Made by a program: the position numbers and the translations under genes. Below the pieces are notes generated by a model, which searched no databases, was not told where the DNA came from, and saw nothing but the letters and a program-made list of their open reading frames with translations. Of a DNA stretch of 64,000 nucleotides, positions 19,267-26,997 are shown one piece after another. Origin of the DNA: an uncultured bacterium (GTDB taxonomy: Bacteria > Cyanobacteriota > Vampirovibrionia > Gastranaerophilales > Gastranaerophilaceae); assembly GCA_902792085.1 (NCBI GenBank), contig CADAYE010000011.1:1-64000 (forward strand). Direction: 5' to 3'. How positions within the stretch are numbered: position 1 is the stretch's first letter; every line of letters begins with the position of its first letter.

Positions 19267-19418
19267 TAATTATATACTATTTTACAGTAGCATGTCATTG
19301 CGAACGCAGTGAAGCAATCCAGCCGTTTGTGTCTGGCTGTCGTTAGCATAATGGATTGCCGCGTCGCTGTCGCTCCTCGCAATGACAGACATGTTTACTG
19401 TAACATTGTATATAGTTA
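19267..19418. mobile_element. 152-bp inverted-repeat (MITE-like) element
   Basis: The left end (TAATTATATAC..TTTTACAGTAGCATGT...CATTGCGA) and right end (TCGCAATGACAGACATGTTTACTGTAACAT..GTATATAGTTA) are imperfect inverted repeats about 37-40 bp long. No coding frame is present. Related single ends occur at 33121-33150, 53548-53593 and 14263-14300. A non-autonomous, degenerate element family is the best reading. No transposase is present in this window. Confidence 0.7.
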
Positions 19419-19431
19419 CCTTTATTTATTA

Positions 19432-19461
19432 AAGCCGAAAAAAGAATTTTTTGGCTTTTTA
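19432..19461. terminator. Terminator overlapping the HAD gene 3' end
   Basis: AAAGCCGAAAAAA pairs with TTTTTTGGCTTT. It is T-rich on both strands and touches the stop codon of the minus-strand gene at 19459. Confidence 0.65.
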
Positions 19462-19803
19462 TTTTGTTTGTTTATACCAAACCCTAAAATTTTTAATCTC
19501 ATCTAAAACTTTTTCAAAAGAGCCTTCAAAACACAGCCCTCTGTCGTCAACAATCAAGTATGACGGAATTTTAGTATTTGTAACATCTTCAAAATATTGC
19601 CCAATGTTATTATCCTTAAGCCATCTTTTTGCAGATTGAATATTTCTTGTGGTAAATAAATACAATTTGTAATCAGAAACAAGTTTCTTTAAAAAATCTT
19701 CTGCTCCCTGTTTTATTTCAGGTATAAAATTTTCATCATAATCCCCTTTATATTCATTCAAAACCCCATCTAAATCAATAAGAATGGTTGGTTTATATCT
19801 CAT
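19459..19803 (-). CDS. Small HAD-superfamily hydrolase-like protein
   Basis: The 114-residue protein has the HAD motif I in LIDLDGVLNEY (nucleophile Asp and Asp+2), motif II in LYLFTTRN (Thr), and a motif IV-like IVDDRG. It lacks a cap domain, so it is a minimal phosphatase-type protein. The substrate cannot be inferred. GGAGG lies upstream of the ATG. It stands alone between a repeat element and a divergently oriented HTH gene. Confidence 0.75.
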   Translation of the reverse strand: MRYKPTILIDLDGVLNEYKGDYDENFIPEIKQGAEDFLKKLVSDYKLYLFTTRNIQSAKRWLKDNNIGQYFEDVTNTKIPSYLIVDDRGLCFEGSFEKVLDEIKNFRVWYKQTK

Positions 19804-19926
19804 CTTTTTCCTCCTTTTGTGTAATTTTGTATCAATATTCGTAATTATATTATAGATAATGTTCCTTTATAATAACGACTATTATCAAATCTGTCAATAT
19901 ATGCCAATATGTTATTGGAGATTGAT

Positions 19927-20145
19927 ATGAGCGTTAGAAAAGATATAAAATTATTACTTACGGAAAATGATTTTACAATTACCTCTTTGGCTAAAGAATT
20001 ATCACAACTAACAAATAAAAATTATTCTCGTTCTAATATTTCTCAAAAATTATCGAGAGGGACACTAAAATACGAAGAAGCCAAATTAATCGGACAAATT
20101 TTAGGGTATGAACTCAAATTTGTAAGAACGAAGCCATTTGTTTAA
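19927..20145 (+). CDS. Small helix-turn-helix protein, paralogue 2
   Basis: From the ATG at 19927 the protein is 72 residues, MSVRKDIKLLLTENDF, with the same architecture as the protein at 14420 (NISQKLSRGTLKYEEAKLIGQILGY). An earlier in-frame codon at 19909 is possible, but GGAG lies 7 nt before 19927 and the homology begins there. Unlike its paralogue it has a normal ribosome-binding site. A DNA-binding regulator without an effector domain is likely. Confidence 0.72.
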   Translation: MSVRKDIKLLLTENDFTITSLAKELSQLTNKNYSRSNISQKLSRGTLKYEEAKLIGQILGYELKFVRTKPFV

Positions 20146-20190
20146 TCTATTATTTGGCTGAAAATACCCAATTCCCTTTAGATGTCGTTG

Positions 20191-22179
20191 TTACGACTGT
20201 TTTTGGTGTTTGCTTTTGCGTGTTTTGTTTTTGGCTGTTTTGTCTTTGGTAATTTTGGATTTGCGGGTTGTTTTTGTATCTGATGACGAATTCTTGTTGC
20301 TGATTTTGTTGTTTCTTTTCTTCTTTTCGTACTTTTTTTTTTGCGCAAGTTTAATTTTTGTATCCTGACTTGCGGAGTTAAAAGCACTTGCCATAAGGGT
20401 AGAAGTATAAACAGGGGTAGTGTGTGCATAATCAAAGAGAATTACACCGTTTGCATTCATTTTTCTTGTTTCAAAAATCTGACGAATTAAATCTTCGCTT
20501 GAACCTCCCATAAATGTAACAAACAAACCAGCATAGAGTTCGGTTTGAGGTGCTTTTATATTCATTACATCATTCATCATTGATGCAAGCATTTTAGAAT
20601 CATAGGTTAAAAACAGAGGGGTAAAACCATCAATATAACCGTTTGATGACCAACTTCTCCAATCCTGCTGTTTTGTTGCAAGAGCAGATGCAATATCAGG
20701 GAAAATTACAGTGCTTACATAGGTATTATTTTCTTTTCCAAGTTTGCCCGCTTTTCTGACAAAATCGGTTATTATATTGCGTCTGAATGCATTCCAATCA
20801 TACCACATTGCATCAGCTATTGTCAGTTCAACAGGGTCTTTGCCATAAATTGTTTGAAATTTATTTCGTGCATACTCACTAAACCCCCACGCAGACATAT
20901 CATCACGGGGATTAGAATTAGGATATCTGATATAATCCAGATTTACTCCGTCAGGTTTGTAATCCTGTATGATTTCAGTTAACAGTTCGAGCAAAAATTC
21001 CTGAACATTATCATTTGCAGGGTCTAAAAAATATCCATTATGCTCGGAAACAGACATTGTAGGTCCGTCACAATCGGCACATTTTTTTGTTTTGTTACCC
21101 CATTCCGGATGTTGAGCAAGGATACTTGTCGGTGTAAGATTAGGATTCTTATTCCCAACATAAAAGGACTGGAACCATGTGTGAACTTTAATTCCCCTTT
21201 TATGAGCCTCATCAACCCAAACTTTCAACGGGTCAAAACCTTCAAATAATTCATTTTGTACGGTAAAACCGTATTTATTCATTGTTTTGCTCGGGAAAAT
21301 AGTTTTCCCATGATAATAAGTTTCCAAAAATACATTATTAAAACCGTTGTCTTTGAGTTTATCAAGAGTTGCAATAATTTGTTCGGCACATGTTTCTGTC
21401 GGGCGAATCCATACTCCTTTTAATTCATTAGGAACATAGGGCAGTGCAGTTTTTATCGCCATATTTCCTTCTTCAATCGCATCTTGACTGTATTGCTTTA
21501 AGGTTTGCAAATCATTTTTTGAACTTTGCGCTTTTTCAAGATAGGTGCGTGCATTTTTTATATGTTCAAAAGCAGTAATAGGATTATAATTTGGAGAATT
21601 TTGCTTGTAATAATTTACAATAGATTCTGCTTCATCTATTTTTGCACGGGCATCAAAGGTAAAACTTTCAGAAGTAGTATAAACGGTTATAGTTCTGCTG
21701 ACGGTATCAACATAAACCTTTGAGCCGATTGTTATATTTTGAGTAATCCAATTTTTTGCACTACCGTGTCCGCTTATGACAAGTCCATCTTTTGGAATTG
21801 CACTGTCAGCACCCGACAAAGATGTAACAATATTACCTTCGACAATGGCTTCTGTCCCAAATTCATTTGTCAGAGTATGCTCGCCATAATTCGCGGTATA
21901 AATTACAAGTTTATTCGGTCCTCTGCCACCGGGATAATATCCCGTATTTGATGCAGGGTCTAACAAATCAAATCTGCGCGTAACCTGTTTGAAAATTACA
22001 TCTCCAATATTAATTTTTATCGGTTCAAATACCTCTAAAACCGGAGTAGTTTCTTCTTCATCACTATAAAATTCAACATTACCTTCAGGAGAAAAGAAGT
22101 CACTCATTTCATCCGCATAAACAGGTGCAAATGTCAGACTTAAAGCAAATAAAACGGTTATAACTTTTGATTGTGTCAT
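20191..22179 (-). CDS. Secreted GHL10/YngK-type glycoside hydrolase-like protein
   Basis: The 662-residue protein has a signal peptide and an N-terminal beta domain (about residues 30-190, containing PKDGLVISGHGSAKNW) similar to phosphodiester-glycosidase-associated modules. A TIM-barrel follows from about residue 245: ELKGVWIRPTE, NVFLETYYHGKTIFPS, WVDEAHKRGIKVHTWFQSFYVGN, GVNLDYIRYPNS. These are hallmarks of the GHL10 (former DUF187) family, which acts on cell-wall or surface glycans. The last ~50 residues are Lys/Asn/Ser-rich and follow an A10 tract, so this tail could vary by slippage. It is the last gene of a three-gene secreted-protein operon. Confidence 0.87.
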   Translation of the reverse strand: MTQSKVITVLFALSLTFAPVYADEMSDFFSPEGNVEFYSDEEETTPVLEVFEPIKINIGDVIFKQVTRRFDLLDPASNTGYYPGGRGPNKLVIYTANYGEHTLTNEFGTEAIVEGNIVTSLSGADSAIPKDGLVISGHGSAKNWITQNITIGSKVYVDTVSRTITVYTTSESFTFDARAKIDEAESIVNYYKQNSPNYNPITAFEHIKNARTYLEKAQSSKNDLQTLKQYSQDAIEEGNMAIKTALPYVPNELKGVWIRPTETCAEQIIATLDKLKDNGFNNVFLETYYHGKTIFPSKTMNKYGFTVQNELFEGFDPLKVWVDEAHKRGIKVHTWFQSFYVGNKNPNLTPTSILAQHPEWGNKTKKCADCDGPTMSVSEHNGYFLDPANDNVQEFLLELLTEIIQDYKPDGVNLDYIRYPNSNPRDDMSAWGFSEYARNKFQTIYGKDPVELTIADAMWYDWNAFRRNIITDFVRKAGKLGKENNTYVSTVIFPDIASALATKQQDWRSWSSNGYIDGFTPLFLTYDSKMLASMMNDVMNIKAPQTELYAGLFVTFMGGSSEDLIRQIFETRKMNANGVILFDYAHTTPVYTSTLMASAFNSASQDTKIKLAQKKKYEKKKRNNKISNKNSSSDTKTTRKSKITKDKTAKNKTRKSKHQKQS

Positions 22180-22863
22180 TTAGTTGCGTAATCTCCTTTT
22201 GTAATATCCTGAACTTTCGTATTCTTTTACTGCATTTTCGTTTATTTTCCCTGAAAGTTCATCATCCTGCGGGTTTAATTCAAGACTTTTTTTGTAATAT
22301 GTGTTTGCTCTCGGAATATCGCCAAATCTTTCATAAATTTTACCGATTTTTTTCATTGTTGTCGCATCTTCTTTTCTGCCGTAATTTAATGCATTGTGGT
22401 AATATTCAAGTGCTTTTTTGTATTGCTTTCTTGTGTAATAAAATTCGGCGAAATAGAAATTTGCATCCGTATCTTTGTAATTCAAACCCAAAACTCTGTA
22501 AAAATATGCTTTGGCGTATGCATCATTTTTTTGCAAATCATAAATTCTTGCAAGTTGTATGCATGGATAAGAATCACCCTTATCAAAATTGGACAAAATA
22601 TAATACTGTGATGCCGCATTTTTCAAATATTGAGTCTGCGCTTCTTTATCATCAGTGGCAAGCGCAGATTGGAAAAGCGTATCGGCATTATTTTTTGTTG
22701 TTTCTTTATTAAATTTTGAATAATCAACACTCAGATTTTTTTCTTCATCTGCTTTGGCATATACATTTTGGAAAGAAAAACTCTGACAAACTATTGTTCC
22801 AAAAAGTACAAGCGCGAATAAAAACTTACAAATCCGAGAATGATGGTTCTGTTGCTGTATCAT
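22180..22863 (-). CDS. Secreted TPR-repeat protein
   Basis: The 227-residue protein has a signal peptide (FLFALVLFGTIVCQSFSF) and several tetratricopeptide-like helices, for example YCK/DANFYFAEFYYTRKQYKKALEYYHNALNYG and PRANTYYKKSLELNPQDDELSG. It probably acts as a periplasmic or outer-membrane scaffold. Its stop is directly adjacent to the GHL10 start, and its start overlaps the upstream 109-residue gene by 38 bp, so the three are probably co-translated. Confidence 0.82.
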   Translation of the reverse strand: MIQQQNHHSRICKFLFALVLFGTIVCQSFSFQNVYAKADEEKNLSVDYSKFNKETTKNNADTLFQSALATDDKEAQTQYLKNAASQYYILSNFDKGDSYPCIQLARIYDLQKNDAYAKAYFYRVLGLNYKDTDANFYFAEFYYTRKQYKKALEYYHNALNYGRKEDATTMKKIGKIYERFGDIPRANTYYKKSLELNPQDDELSGKINENAVKEYESSGYYKRRLRN

Positions 22864-23149
22864 GATGATAGAATGAATAATCGTCTTTGGCAGGGTCTAA
22901 GTATGCATGAAATCTTTTCCACCATCTGACAGGTGCTTTGGAACTTTTGAATTTAATTTCTTCACTGCTGTAGTATTCTTCTCCCAATGCTCTGGCTCTG
23001 CCTACATTTACTGTATCATATATCTGTTTTGAATATCCGTTGTTACGCAAATATTCTTCCGACATAGTTCGGTCAACAGAAATCGCACAATGCGCAGGTA
23101 TCTGAACCGACAACACAAATATCGCAAACAATAATAATTTCTTTTTCAT
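22826..23149 (-). CDS. Small secreted unknown protein
   Basis: The start is taken at the ATG at 23149 (MKKKLLLFAIFVLSVQI), 7 nt after GAGG. An in-frame GTG at 23155 is less well spaced. The signal peptide ends near AHCA. The mature ~85 residues are aromatic-rich near the end (PVRWWKRFHAYLDP, DYSFYHHDT). No family is recognised. It is the first gene of the operon with the TPR and GHL10 genes. Confidence 0.72.
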   Translation of the reverse strand: MKKKLLLFAIFVLSVQIPAHCAISVDRTMSEEYLRNNGYSKQIYDTVNVGRARALGEEYYSSEEIKFKSSKAPVRWWKRFHAYLDPAKDDYSFYHHDTATEPSFSDL

Positions 23150-23329
23150 ATGCACACCTCTATATCAGATTATAATGATTTTTTTTAGTCGTACAAGTAT
23201 ATTATAATTTGTTTACAATAAAATAACATGGATTATTTGTATGATTAATTTTGTACATTACAGAATATTGTTGTCAATGTTGTACAAGACAAACAATCAC
23301 ATACAACTGCGAAATAATATATAATTCCT

Positions 23330-23782
23330 TTATTTTACCTCTTCAAGTTCGCGTCTTAAATCTTCAACCGAAACTCTTACAATAGGGCTATTTTCATCTT
23401 TTTGTAATATACAGTGAGTTATCCCTGACTGAACAATAAATCTTTTACATAAAATGCAAATCATATTGTGTCCCCAGATATAAATTGTTGCATCCTGACA
23501 TCTATCTTGTCCAGCCTGAATAATTGCGTTTTGCTCAGCATGAATGGAACGGCAGGTTTCATACTGTGTACCGGATTTGATATTATGGTCTATTCTGTAA
23601 CAAGAACCTCGTTCTGCACAAGATTCTACTTTCGATGGGGTGCCGTTGTAACCTGTTGCCTTAATTTTTTTATCCTGCCCCACAATAACCGCACCAACCT
23701 GCGCTCTTATACAATTAGAACGGCTGGCGCATGTTTTTGCCAAATCTAAAAAATATTCATCCCACGATTTTATATTTGTCAT
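23330..23782 (-). CDS. dCMP deaminase-like zinc enzyme (ComEB type)
   Basis: It deaminates dCMP to dUMP, feeding dTMP synthesis. The 150-residue protein contains WDEYFLDLAKTCASRSNC, VGAVIV, TGYNGTP, the zinc/proton-shuttle motif HAEQNAI and the paired zinc cysteines in CILC. Cysteines in CAERGSCYR fit the longer dCMP-deaminase loop. I prefer the ATG at 23782 (MTNIKSW), since the upstream ATG at 23788 is too close to the AGAGG. Confidence 0.9.
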   Translation of the reverse strand: MTNIKSWDEYFLDLAKTCASRSNCIRAQVGAVIVGQDKKIKATGYNGTPSKVESCAERGSCYRIDHNIKSGTQYETCRSIHAEQNAIIQAGQDRCQDATIYIWGHNMICILCKRFIVQSGITHCILQKDENSPIVRVSVEDLRRELEEVK

Positions 23783-23799
23783 TTTCATACCTCTTTGTT

Positions 23800-23905
23800 A
23801 TACGTGAATTGTGAATAGTGAATTGTTGTTATCGGTATTTCATACATTAAAGAATTAATAAATCTGCAAAGGTCTGTTCACATTTCACGATTCACTATTT
23901 ACTTT
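23800..23905. repeat. Imperfect inverted repeat of GTGAAT units
   Basis: GTGAATTGTGAATAGTGAATTG at the left matches, inverted, TTCACGATTCACTATTTAC at the right. The sequence between is AT-rich and without a reading frame. It may be a degraded dispersed repeat or a weak terminator-like structure. Confidence 0.4.
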
Positions 23906-23907
23906 TA

Positions 23908-24840
23908 TTAATACCTTTTATTTCTTATTTTTGTAAATATCATTGAGACACCGTATTTGTCTGCCTGTTTTAAAATATCGGCAGATTTATTACAATCGCC
24001 TGATTCTACAACCAAACCAATTCTTCCCTGAATAGCGGCATTGAGGACCTGTGAAGTTTCAATCGGACAATCAAGTACCATTACAGCATCTTTTGAATTT
24101 TCACACGCCAAATCCATAGCACTTTCAACGGCAACAACCATATTTGAACGCCCCTGAACTATTGCCTTTGCGCATAAATCTTTTGCAATTACAACAGATG
24201 CAGATTTCAAATGTTTTGAAATCTTCCAGCCAAAAACCGCATCTTCAACCTGTTCCTGTGTTGGTTTTGCAACAGATACGACTTTAAAATTTTCTTTTGA
24301 AAGTTTGCTTGTATTCTGCTCTTGAACCAAAATTCCAAACGGAGTAACTTTAATATCCTTCGTACAAAATCCCTGCAACTCATGAAGCGGTGTTTTTATC
24401 AAAATCATATTGATATCAGTATCCAAAAGGTACGAAAAAGCCTCTTTTGAAAAACCGGTTGAAACAACATTTCTTATTTTCAACGATTTTATAAGTTTTG
24501 CTGTTTCTATATTAACTTCTTTTGAAAAACCTGCACTTGAACCCGTAATTGAAACAGGATCAGAATCCATGACTTTTGCAAACGCATCATCAATACTTGA
24601 ACCAAGTGCAACCGCGCATATAAAACCTTCTTTTGCAACTACGGCTGAATTGACATCAAAAAATTCGCCCAAAAGTTTTATATTTTCTGATAAATTTATA
24701 TAATCAATATACTCTAAATCTTTATTTCGGCTTAATATTTCATACTCAACCCCGTCAGAAATTTTTGAAATTCCTGCAGACTGATGAGGGTTTGCTCCGC
24801 TAGGCAAAGACTCTATATTGCTGATTTCTATTGCTTCCAT
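23908..24840 (-). CDS. AICAR-transformylase-like domain protein (PurH C-terminal homologue, probably catalytically altered)
   Basis: The 310 residues align throughout with the AICAR transformylase half of PurH: GANPHQSAG (usually GENPHQ), SDPVSITGSSAGFSKEVN (usually ADPVSAFGG...NREVD), AVFGWKISKHLKSASVVIAKD, and GVSMIFTKIR at the end. The N-terminal IMP cyclohydrolase domain is absent. The catalytic Lys-His pair of the VxxKHxNPCG motif reads VVAKEGFICAVALG, so the His is Glu and NPCG is lost. The SDAFFPFPD motif is replaced by MVLDCPIE. It resembles an intact, expressed pseudoenzyme. The true purH would have to be elsewhere. Confidence 0.8.
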   Translation of the reverse strand: MEAIEISNIESLPSGANPHQSAGISKISDGVEYEILSRNKDLEYIDYINLSENIKLLGEFFDVNSAVVAKEGFICAVALGSSIDDAFAKVMDSDPVSITGSSAGFSKEVNIETAKLIKSLKIRNVVSTGFSKEAFSYLLDTDINMILIKTPLHELQGFCTKDIKVTPFGILVQEQNTSKLSKENFKVVSVAKPTQEQVEDAVFGWKISKHLKSASVVIAKDLCAKAIVQGRSNMVVAVESAMDLACENSKDAVMVLDCPIETSQVLNAAIQGRIGLVVESGDCNKSADILKQADKYGVSMIFTKIRNKRY

Positions 24841-24911
24841 ACATATCCTCTCTACAAAAAAATATTATCACGAATATGTTGCCTGTACAAGTTTAAGGAA
24901 TTATAATTTTG

Positions 24912-24940
24912 TTGCAAAAATACCATGTCTTTTATATAAT
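24912..24940 (+). promoter_or_regulatory. Promoter of the acidic helical protein gene
   Basis: TTGCAA (24912-24917), a 17-bp spacer and TATAAT (24935-24940). The leader then carries AAGAGG before the ATG at 24979. Confidence 0.75.
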
Positions 24941-24978
24941 TTAAACAAGATTAGAGATATTTTTTTTAAGAGGTTATT

Positions 24979-25617
24979 ATGACTGACAGAATAAGTGATA
25001 ATGTAGGGAAGAAGATAGTTGAAGCACTCAAAATGCAATCTGCTCCTGTTGAAGAAAAACCGGTTGCGGTTGAAGAAAAAGAGGAAGAAACAATTGTAGA
25101 ACAGGAAGAAATTGCAGAACCTCAGGTTCAGGAAGAAGAATCCCCTTTAATTGAAGATAATAATGAAGATGATAATGATACGACAAAAATGACACTTGAT
25201 ATCAGTTCTATTTTGAATAATAATCCTGCTCCTGATATTGATACAATATTTCATAATACATTAAATCAAAATCTCGGAGCAATAGATGTAACAGATGTAA
25301 AAGCAGATTTTGATTACCCTAACAATGTGGCTATTTTAACTCATTTGATAGCAAAACTTCCTGCCGGAGTAACAAAGCAAACAGGTGCACTTATTATCCG
25401 TCAAACAATGGAAGCACTCGGGATTCCGATGAAATCTGTTATCAGAGAAGCGCAACAGGTTCAGGAAGCATTGACTTTACGCGCAAGAGAATGCCAAAAA
25501 AATATTATTGAATACAAAAAACAAATTGCAACACTTGAAGTTAAAGGTCAACAATACCAAAAACAAGCCGTTTCTATGAACGACATTATCAATTTGTTTT
25601 TAAATACGGGTGTTTAA
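24979..25617 (+). CDS. Unknown acidic, coiled-coil protein, 212 residues
   Basis: Residues 20-65 are extremely Glu-rich and probably disordered. A helical domain follows (PNNVAILTHLIAKLPAGVTKQTGALIIRQTMEALGIPM), and the last ~60 residues form a coiled coil. The central KLPAGVTKQTGA..IRQTMEA stretch looks like a conserved bacterial family, but I cannot name a function. There is no signal peptide. It converges with two small coiled-coil genes, its stop codon lying one base from the neighbour's end. A shared structural role is inference. Confidence 0.8.
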   Translation: MTDRISDNVGKKIVEALKMQSAPVEEKPVAVEEKEEETIVEQEEIAEPQVQEEESPLIEDNNEDDNDTTKMTLDISSILNNNPAPDIDTIFHNTLNQNLGAIDVTDVKADFDYPNNVAILTHLIAKLPAGVTKQTGALIIRQTMEALGIPMKSVIREAQQVQEALTLRARECQKNIIEYKKQIATLEVKGQQYQKQAVSMNDIINLFLNTGV

Positions 25618-25618
25618 A

Positions 25619-25951
25619 TTACTTACTTCCGTAAGAGAATAAATCCTGAATTTCACCCTTAATCATTTCATCAACGGATTTTAATTCAGTGTCAATTTCT
25701 TGCAATCTTGTTTGAATTTCTTCTTTTTGTAACCCCAAAGATTCTTCAAGAAGTTTGAACTTGTATTGTCTTTCCTGCAAACGCTTAGTAATTAAAGAAT
25801 CCGATTCATAATCGGTTCCGACCTGCATAAGTTCGTTTGTAGATTTTTGAGCCTGAGAAATAGCCTTGGTAATCAACAATAACTGAAATTGCAGATTGGA
25901 TCTTTCCATTCTTAATTGGCGTCTTTGAATTGTTGCTACCAGTAATCCCAT
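25619..25951 (-). CDS. Unknown coiled-coil protein, 110 residues
   Basis: The sequence is almost entirely heptad-like helix (RRQLRMERSNLQFQLLLITKAI, then LQKEEIQTRLQEIDTELKSVDEMI). There is no signal peptide or catalytic motif. It follows the 90-residue gene by 6 nt in an operon and converges with the acidic coiled-coil gene. Small size and coiled-coil content suggest a chaperone- or filament-like part, but the function is unknown. Confidence 0.75.
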   Translation of the reverse strand: MGLLVATIQRRQLRMERSNLQFQLLLITKAISQAQKSTNELMQVGTDYESDSLITKRLQERQYKFKLLEESLGLQKEEIQTRLQEIDTELKSVDEMIKGEIQDLFSYGSK

Positions 25952-25957
25952 TTTACA

Positions 25958-26230
25958 CTACCTTTTCTGATCTAAATTGGAACCTTTTAAGAAGTTGTGG
26001 TCAGAATTTTCGGCGATTAACTGTTCCATCTTCTGAAGTTGATGCTGATGATAGTTAAGCCTGTACTGAGCCATTTTTAGCTTCTTTTTTATTGTCAGAA
26101 AATCTTTTATACCTTCCACTATTGATGCAGACATTGCCTTTATCGGATTAGTCCTTATTATATAGTTTTTTGTGTATAACAGAAAGTCTAAAAGTCTTCT
26201 GATATATAGTTCTAAAGATTCTTGGAACAT
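25958..26230 (-). CDS. Unknown helical protein, 90 residues
   Basis: The N-terminus FQESLELYIRRLLDFLLYTKNYII is amphipathic, followed by KAMSASIVEGIKDFLTIKKKLKMAQYRLNYHQHQLQKM, also helical. No family is recognised. It is upstream of and nearly contiguous with the 110-residue coiled-coil gene. A weak AAGGAT precedes the ATG. Confidence 0.65.
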   Translation of the reverse strand: MFQESLELYIRRLLDFLLYTKNYIIRTNPIKAMSASIVEGIKDFLTIKKKLKMAQYRLNYHQHQLQKMEQLIAENSDHNFLKGSNLDQKR

Positions 26231-26438
26231 TAATAATCCTTACACTTTAGACCTACATGTATTTAAAAACATACCAAACGGATAAATTGCTAAATATTGC
26301 CATGCGTCTGTTACATTTCTTTACATGAAAAGTCCATGGGTATTCACTACTTTATATTATACGGATAAAAACAAAAAAATCTTTAATTAATAAAAATGGA
26401 TTAAATATAAATAATTTTAAAAGGCAATTATATATTAT

Positions 26439-26529
26439 TTACCACAAAATTTTGGCAAAATGGTTATCCCTAACGGATAATCACCCACCCAAATTTCTAA
26501 ATTTCACATTCTGTTAAATTTTGTGGTAA
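26439..26529. other. Structured intergenic element closed by a 14-bp stem
   Basis: TTACCACAAAATTT (26439-26452) is perfectly complementary to 26516-26529. Inside is a GGTTATCC/GGATAATC hairpin and an AT-rich remainder. There is no reading frame. It could be a small RNA, a large terminator or a short inverted-repeat element. It is the main content of the 26231-26630 gap. Confidence 0.5.
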
Positions 26530-26638
26530 CTCCTATATAGTTACCTTTTAAAATATATAAGACGAAATATGCTTGACATCAGCGTACAGTTATAATAATT
26601 TAGTAGTAACGTATTGTTTATAATTGACAATTGAATAT

Positions 26639-26834
26639 GGGCATGTGGTACTCTGCCGAACAAAACGATTAAGTATCGTTTTGTGAGAGGTGGTAGACAC
26701 GCCTCGGTGCATAGGCACCGATTGATAATTGAATATGGGCATGTGGTACTCTGCCGAACAAAACGATTAAGTATCGTTTTGAGAGAGGTGGTAGACACGC
26801 CTCGGTGCATAGGCACCGATTGATAATTGAATAT
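26639..26834 (+). repeat. Two tandem 98-bp tRNA-Leu-derived repeats
   Basis: Units at 26639-26736 and 26737-26834 differ by only a few bases. Each starts with the first 11 nt of the adjacent tRNA-Leu and contains GGTAGACACGC from its D-arm. Each also contains two strong hairpins (CAAAACGAT/ATCGTTTTG and TCGGTG/CACCGA). The true tRNA begins exactly one period later. Neither unit can fold as a complete tRNA: there is no TTCGA arm and no 3' acceptor strand. Confidence 0.9.
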
Positions 26835-26913
26835 GGGCATGTGGTGGAATGGTAGACACGCTAGTCTTAGGAACTAGTGCGAAAGCGTGGGAGTTCGAGT
26901 CTCTTCATGCCCA
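26835..26913 (+). tRNA. tRNA-Leu (anticodon TAG)
   Basis: The acceptor GGGCATG pairs with CATGCCC, with discriminator A. The D-arm is GGTAGACACG, the anticodon stem CTAGT/ACTAG with loop CTTAGGA gives anticodon TAG, there is a class II variable arm (TGCGAAAGCGT), and the T-arm is GGGAG-TTCGAGT-CTCTT. CCA is not encoded. It is preceded by two tRNA-derived 98-bp repeats and followed by a strong hairpin. Confidence 0.96.
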
Positions 26914-26914
26914 A

Positions 26915-26948
26915 ATATACGGGGATAACAAAAGTTATCCCCGTATAT
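26915..26948. terminator. Terminator after tRNA-Leu
   Basis: A perfect 15-bp stem (ATATACGGGGATAAC and its complement) with an AAAA loop begins one base after the tRNA. The T-run is weak, but the position and strength fit a tRNA terminator. Confidence 0.75.
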
Positions 26949-26997
26949 TATTTGCTCGAGTGGACAAGATTTCTTTTTTGAAGTATTGTTATTACAA

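Noticed and set aside
20178-20435. Separate basic 85-residue protein overlapping the GHL10 3' end
   Set aside because: It lies in another frame of a Lys-codon-rich tail after an A10 tract. Both frames give basic peptides because of base composition.
26541-26840. 99-codon minus-strand frame across the tRNA-derived repeats
   Set aside because: The repeat period (98 bp) is not a multiple of three, so the peptide changes frame each unit, and the region overlaps the tRNA-Leu end.
26835-26913. Prophage or island attachment site at tRNA-Leu
   Set aside because: Integration normally duplicates the 3' part of a tRNA. Here only 5' parts are repeated and no integrase is present.
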